From: Arthrobotrys musiformis
Lineage: Eukaryota > Ascomycota > Orbiliomycetes > Orbiliales > Orbiliaceae
Assembly (NCBI GenBank): GCA_036971715.1
Contig: JAVHJL010000004.1
Span: 3,472,001 to 3,536,000, forward strand
DNA: 64,000 bases
Reading direction: 5' to 3'
Program-made: the position numbers and the translations under genes
Shown: positions 59,227 through 64,000 of the stretch, piece by piece
Numbering within the stretch: the stretch's first letter is position 1
How the letters are laid out: the number at the start of each line of letters is the position of its first letter
Notes under the pieces: generated by a model
What the model saw: the letters and a program-made list of their open reading frames with translations, nothing else
Databases searched by the model: none
What the model was told of the DNA's origin: nothing

Positions 59227-62200
59227 AAAGGCTGATATTGGCGATGTCCATTCGTCCCTCGGCAAAAGTCCCCAAGTCACGCCGGTTCGAGTTCCAGCAG
59301 GCGCGCTAAGTTGCGAATCTCCTGGCTTGGTTTTGGACGCATAAACTTCCAAGAAAAAAAAGTGGAGCCCCCCTAGACCATCCCTTTGGTCTGGCTGGGC
59401 ATGGGCCTCAACCTCCGGCAATAGCATTGTCGTCTTTCAGATTTTCCCTTCTTACCTAAACATCTCACTGGTGCAAAAGGTTTCGACATGGAGTCGACCT
59501 CGTGCATATGCTTTGCATGCAGCCCACAGTCACCTTGCATGTAACGAACAAGAGATGCAGCTCGCCCAGGCTATCGACCCCATGGCCGTCGGCCAAAGGT
59601 AAACAAAGAAGGCTCTTGTAAGGTTTCCCTTCTCCATCCCCGGTTTTTTACCCAATGAAAATTTTTTCACTCGAGAAGCTAAAGTATCATAGAAGGGCTA
59701 AAAGGAGAAGTTCTATTGACCTTTCACCCTCTCGGGAACCATCCCACTCGCGCCTGACGAGTGAGATCACGTTTCCGAAGTCGCTGAGGGGGCATCCGAT
59801 CTTTGGGTCCTTTAGCTTCAAAAGCGCGACTGGCCTTACATTGCTGAATGCCTAATCAGAGGATCTCTTCGGCCGGGCCTCCTTCTACCCAAGATAGTGC
59901 ACACTATACCATTCGCTCCGTCCGAGCCGCGTGGGAACAGAGCTGCTTAGTCTAACTAGTAGCCAGTTTCGGAGAGGTCCAGAACTCCAGAACTCCTCTC
60001 AACGCATCGCCCCCTCCCTCCATCCCGAGGCCCTGGCGTTGCATAGTAGAGACATCTCATGTCTCGGCGTGATAACGCGACGGCACGGCTGCCTGGGTCG
60101 GTTCGATCAATCAGCCTGAGTGAAAAAAAAAAAAAAGGGCCCCATGGTTAATGCGGTTCATTTTGAAAAAATAATGCCGATTAGGCATTGAAGAATTCAA
60201 TAATGGGACGGGATTTATGATCGGCCGTTCATAAACATAATGCGGATGCCGCTGTTGCATGAAGCATTTCGGCTCACGAGGCTGCTTACCAACTCCACAA
60301 TGGTAGACGGTATGGATGGGTGGAGAGGCAATTGAATGGTGGTGATGATTTCTTCAATGATGGGATGAAATCCGAACGGATTGGATTCTCAGAAGGCAAT
60401 CCCGCTCCATAGCTCCCGTCTTTGCAGCACAAAGCAGACGTATCTGGATCACTCCCGGTATCGCCTAACTTGCTCCCGCGCACACATCTTCAAGCAATCT
60501 TCATGCCTGTAGATTACGCAGATTTGGGAAAGCCAGTGCGTGCTTTCTGAAGCTAAAGCAAACGAGCAAATGGTAGTGGATCCGAAGACGCAGGAATCCG
60601 GAGAACTCGAAGAGAGGATTGGTTTATGGCGTTCTTGTCGAGGGCTCCTCCTCTAAGAACCATCGATAGCTCCTCAGCCTTCGTCTCTGTTTACCAATTT
60701 AGGAGGAAGGAGGCGATACCGACTGAAGGTTTTCACTCGATCGATGCCTTTCGATCCCTTGCTCGGATTGATTCCGGGTTTGCCCTTCACACAAGTGACC
60801 GAGGACCGATATTAGCAAGCAGGAAGAACATGGTGTAGAAGCTTCGCTGTCAATGTCACCTTTTCTTTAACAAAAAAATGACTAGACTTGACGAAGACTC
60901 GCCCTGTTTTCCCGTCTCTTGTATCACGGATATCCCGTCTGTCAATATCGAAAACGCTGATATTAGAAATATCGTCATTCGGACCCCTCATTTCTTTGTC
61001 TTCCCGCGCCACGAGTTTTTTTTTTCTGTGACATGAGGCACGGAAAGGAAGGTTGTCGAGCAGAATAGACGTCTACATAGTATGAAAGCCGGGAATCTTT
61101 TGTGGAGGTGCAGGGCTTATGTCTGCCAGCTCATAAGTACCACACCCTTTGCCAAAAAAGAATTAAAAATAATCCTTATCCCCACCCCTCCAAGAAAAAA
61201 ACGAATATAGGACCAGGAAAAAAAAAATAAGCTCCTATTGAGCATGAGCCTTTTGCGTGACAGCCTTCTCTATAATGGATGTATTGCCAAAAAAGAAGCT
61301 TATCCTATTTGCTGGATCCAGCCTTTCCTTCGAGAAGCAGTACATTACTACCATCGAATAACTGAAACAAAAGACCACAGGATCCTTGACCCAGCCTCGG
61401 ACCGGGTGATCCATGGTGGGGTGCTTTGAGGATCATTCACACTTTATTACGCGAGCAGTGATCTTGGATGTCTATCGTTTGAAATCTCGATTCGTCCATT
61501 CTCTCCGCCTTCTCCGTTGCCTTTTGGCTCTGCGGGTTCCAGAGATCATGCCGTTGGAAAGGAGAAGAGCGCGGTCGAGCGGGATGGACCAAAATATGAA
61601 TATGGGGGCGTCCCTTCGAGAAGGAACGAATGAGATCTCGGCCGGATGACTATCTGCTGAGCTTGATCAAATCGCAATAACCCCTCATGGCATGGGAACA
61701 TATAGCAGGCGAAACCCATCTCGGGCTTATCACTTTATTTGATATATGGAAAGTAAAAAAGCGGTTGATCATGCATAACCTATTCCAACAGATCAAGAGC
61801 TTCATTCTGTATGGACGAACCTGCTGCTTTTGACGGCCGAGGAGGAGGGGGGGTGCGCGGCGGTCTAGTTCCTCTTATATCGAAGGTCCAAACTGCTACC
61901 TCCGAGGCAATTGCATGGATATATCGATTATTATGCAGAGAGCAAACGTACGTTCGCTGTGAATGGCTCGCTGATGTCAAGATGCTGGGTGCGAGTGGTT
62001 TAGTAGCATAAAGTGGGGAAATAGCAAGAGTGGTTTCTGCCATTGGAAGCACCAAAAAAAAACAACCTCTTGAAGAGCCTAATAATATCTGAAATCCCAC
62101 TACTTTCTCATCCCACGAGATGGTACTTACGTTTCTTGTACTGCCGGACGGCGGAGTAACAACGGGCCTGGGCATTGATTCCATTTCTTTTTTGTTTTTT

Positions 62201-64000
62201 GTATCTGTATGTCTATCCATTCTACTGGGTAGTCTGTGATATGTTTATGCAGGCAGCATGAAGATAGGGCAAATAGAGTGTTTCCACTGGCGCCTGGCAG
62301 AGTCTTAGCATGGGCGATTTTTTTTTTTTCGATCTTGATGTCCCACGCGAGAAAAAGCAGAGTTTTTCTTTTGTACCTCCTCAACATTTTAGTTCTGCGA
62401 GATACAGCCCGAGTCCTTGCTAGTGAACATTTTCATGTGCATTTTTGTGTCGATGATTTTTTTTTTTTTTTTTTCTGTTGAAGCATTTCGAGCATCTTAA
62501 CTGTAGCTCGGTCGAAGCTGTGAATAGAAGGGTTTCAAAGTTCCTGTTTTAGCAGTAAATGGTAGCTCTTTCCGAGGAAGCTACCCAGCTTGTAGTTAGC
62601 TTCCCGTGCTCACAGGAGCGAAAAAATTTGGAAACATTTTCTTCCTAGGTCTTTTTGCACCCTCGGAAGAAGGAAGAAGAAAAAAAACAAACCAAAAACA
62701 CCCCCAAAAAAAGGAAAGAATGAAAGTGGGGACCTGCTATGGACAAGAAGGTAAGGTCTTGGGGTACAAGAACCGAAACCCGCCTGTCAAAGCAGCAAGC
62801 TGTGCTCCTCCCACAGAAGGATGTCACAAGGGAGAGATATTTTGAGGACAGAGGCAGATGAAGCGTCTCGACTACCAGAATTGATAGCAGCCTCCCCCAA
62901 CTTTTTGAGTGTTTGAATGTGACATCTGCCCAATGATAGCATTTTTGGTGATAACTGTTAGAAATTCCCCATTCTTACCGGCGGCGACGGGTACCAGGGA
63001 GAGACATCGAGTGGAGTTCCCTTAGCTGCCTCCCACTGGGAACATGGCCAGTTCTTGGTTCTTGACTCGCTTTGCTGCAGCACGAGAGGATGCATCCCTC
63101 ACACAAAAAGTTAGAGTACCCGTCGAGGGTAAGACGTTTCTTTTTCCCCTTTGATGCCGGGGATCGAGGGCATTGCGTCGCCATTGGCCGATTCTCCCAT
63201 CCGCTCGTTCCCATACGGTGGAATCAGAGGAAAAATTTGAGATGGGGGTGGTACCCACCCACGCCTGCAGTGGTACAAGGAAGGGCATGCAGCTGGGAGG
63301 AACCCGAAGTACCATCTGCTCCCACCAAGCTTTGAGACGGTGTGTGCCTATGCCTGCTTCCTGCAGTGTGCTTGCTCTTTCTCTTCGGTCGGTCTTGTTT
63401 TTGTTTGGGGGAGGAAGAGGAAGATGGTGGCTAGAGGGAAGAAGCATGCCAGGCTCCCCGATATAACATCTGCGGCTGCCCATCCGCTTGTATAATTCCC
63501 TCCCCCCTTCTTCTTTCTTCCGTATTCAAAACTACAAGAAACCACAGAGGTATTATCCATTTAGGTCGTATACAGAAGCACCACCGAAGGGCTGTGATTC
63601 TCGCATACGATAGATATATATCATATTACAGCATCAGATCCACTGCCTGGGAAATCCGGACGGTCGAATCGATTCTAGTATAACAACTACTGACTGCCAC
63701 AGCATTTCAAGGACGAGAGTTTTTGAGATCAGGTTATCCTCAGACTAGTTTATCATCATCTCTTCCTCCAACCTATTTTATCTCGTCTTATTTTTTATTT
63801 TTTTTATTTTTTTCGTTTTTCTATTTTTTATTTTTCTTATTTTCCGGTCATCAGTTTATATTCCTGCGTCTTCCTTCCTCCTCGTTTACTTGTTCCCAGC
63901 CTCTTTTCCTCTTCCTCATCTATCTTGTTCAGACCTCCCTCGCAACACATCCACCAAACTCCAACATCTCCTCGAAGGATTCAAGTGTTGGGTCATATAT

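Larger units (their letters stand above)
54850..64000. other. 9.1-kb tract without a supportable gene
   Basis: No frame here has a recognisable domain or the codon pattern of the neighbouring genes; the longest open frames are 140-155 codons. I saw no tRNA, rRNA or transposase. It contains a (CCCTT)n run at 55160-55183, two perfect palindromes (57880-57900 and 58201-58218), a (GAATCC)n run at 59204-59226 and several A or T homopolymers. From about 63740 to the end the DNA becomes pyrimidine-rich, like leaders elsewhere in the window, so a plus-strand gene may begin beyond 64000. Unannotated non-coding RNAs are possible. Confidence 0.5.

Noticed and set aside
63022..63483. 153-codon minus-strand frame near the window end
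   Set aside because: No domain and no splice partners; the plus-strand DNA here looks like non-coding upstream sequence.
1..64000. CRISPR array, integrated virus, transposase or biosynthetic gene cluster
   Set aside because: I scanned for regularly spaced repeats and for the hallmark proteins of these elements and found none.

Overview
This window is nuclear DNA from a filamentous ascomycete (Pezizomycotina). Most genes carry short introns (about 50-130 nt) with GT..AG ends and CTAAC/CTGAC-like branch points. The proteins are clear ascomycete orthologues, and fungus-specific families are present: a membrane-anchored ankyrin protein and a fungal bZIP subfamily. I cannot fix the class from sequence alone. 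Gene models below were assembled by joining reading frames at splice sites that keep phase and restore family motifs.

Layout. 1.5-2.9 kb (-): Borealin/Nbl1-like chromosomal passenger subunit. 3.5-9.1 kb (-): a very large ankyrin-repeat membrane protein locus with an in-frame stop and a frameshift. 10.8-12.0 kb (+): proteasome ubiquitin receptor Rpn10. 13.5-18.9 kb (+): kinesin-3 motor (UNC-104/KIF1, UncA). 19.9-21.2 kb (+): mitochondrial carrier most like thiamine-pyrophosphate carrier Tpc1. 21.6-22.9 kb (-): RanGAP Rna1, divergent from COX17 (23.2-23.5 kb, +). 24.0-25.8 kb (-) TAF7 and 26.5-27.5 kb (+) TAF3 form a head-to-head pair of TFIID subunit genes. 30.0-34.1 kb (+): bZIP regulator with unusually long introns and an 11-nt micro-exon. 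35.6-36.8 kb (+): Sel1-repeat protein with a poly(A) leader. 37.1-39.0 kb (-): ALG6 glucosyltransferase. 39.8-42.2 kb (-): Mps1 kinase. 43.1-44.3 kb (-): secreted cysteine-rich protein with a duplicated module. 46.1-47.3 kb (-): TFIIF beta. 49.9-51.3 kb (+): F-box protein. 52.9-54.8 kb (+): five-CCCH zinc-finger protein of the ZC3H3/Red5 family. 54.9-64.0 kb: no supportable gene.

Most genes are housekeeping, with themes of RNA polymerase II initiation (TAF7, TAF3, TFIIF beta), mitosis (Borealin, Mps1, RanGAP) and transport (kinesin-3, Tpc1). I found no CRISPR, integrated virus, transposase or biosynthetic cluster, and no clear new multi-gene system. The points most worth a second look are: the 11-nt micro-exon in the bZIP gene; the stop-interrupted TAF3 frame with a 149-codon extension; the doubly broken ankyrin membrane gene; the duplicated secreted cysteine protein; the TAF7/TAF3 pair with complementary repeats between them; and the 9-kb gene-free tract containing perfect palindromes.
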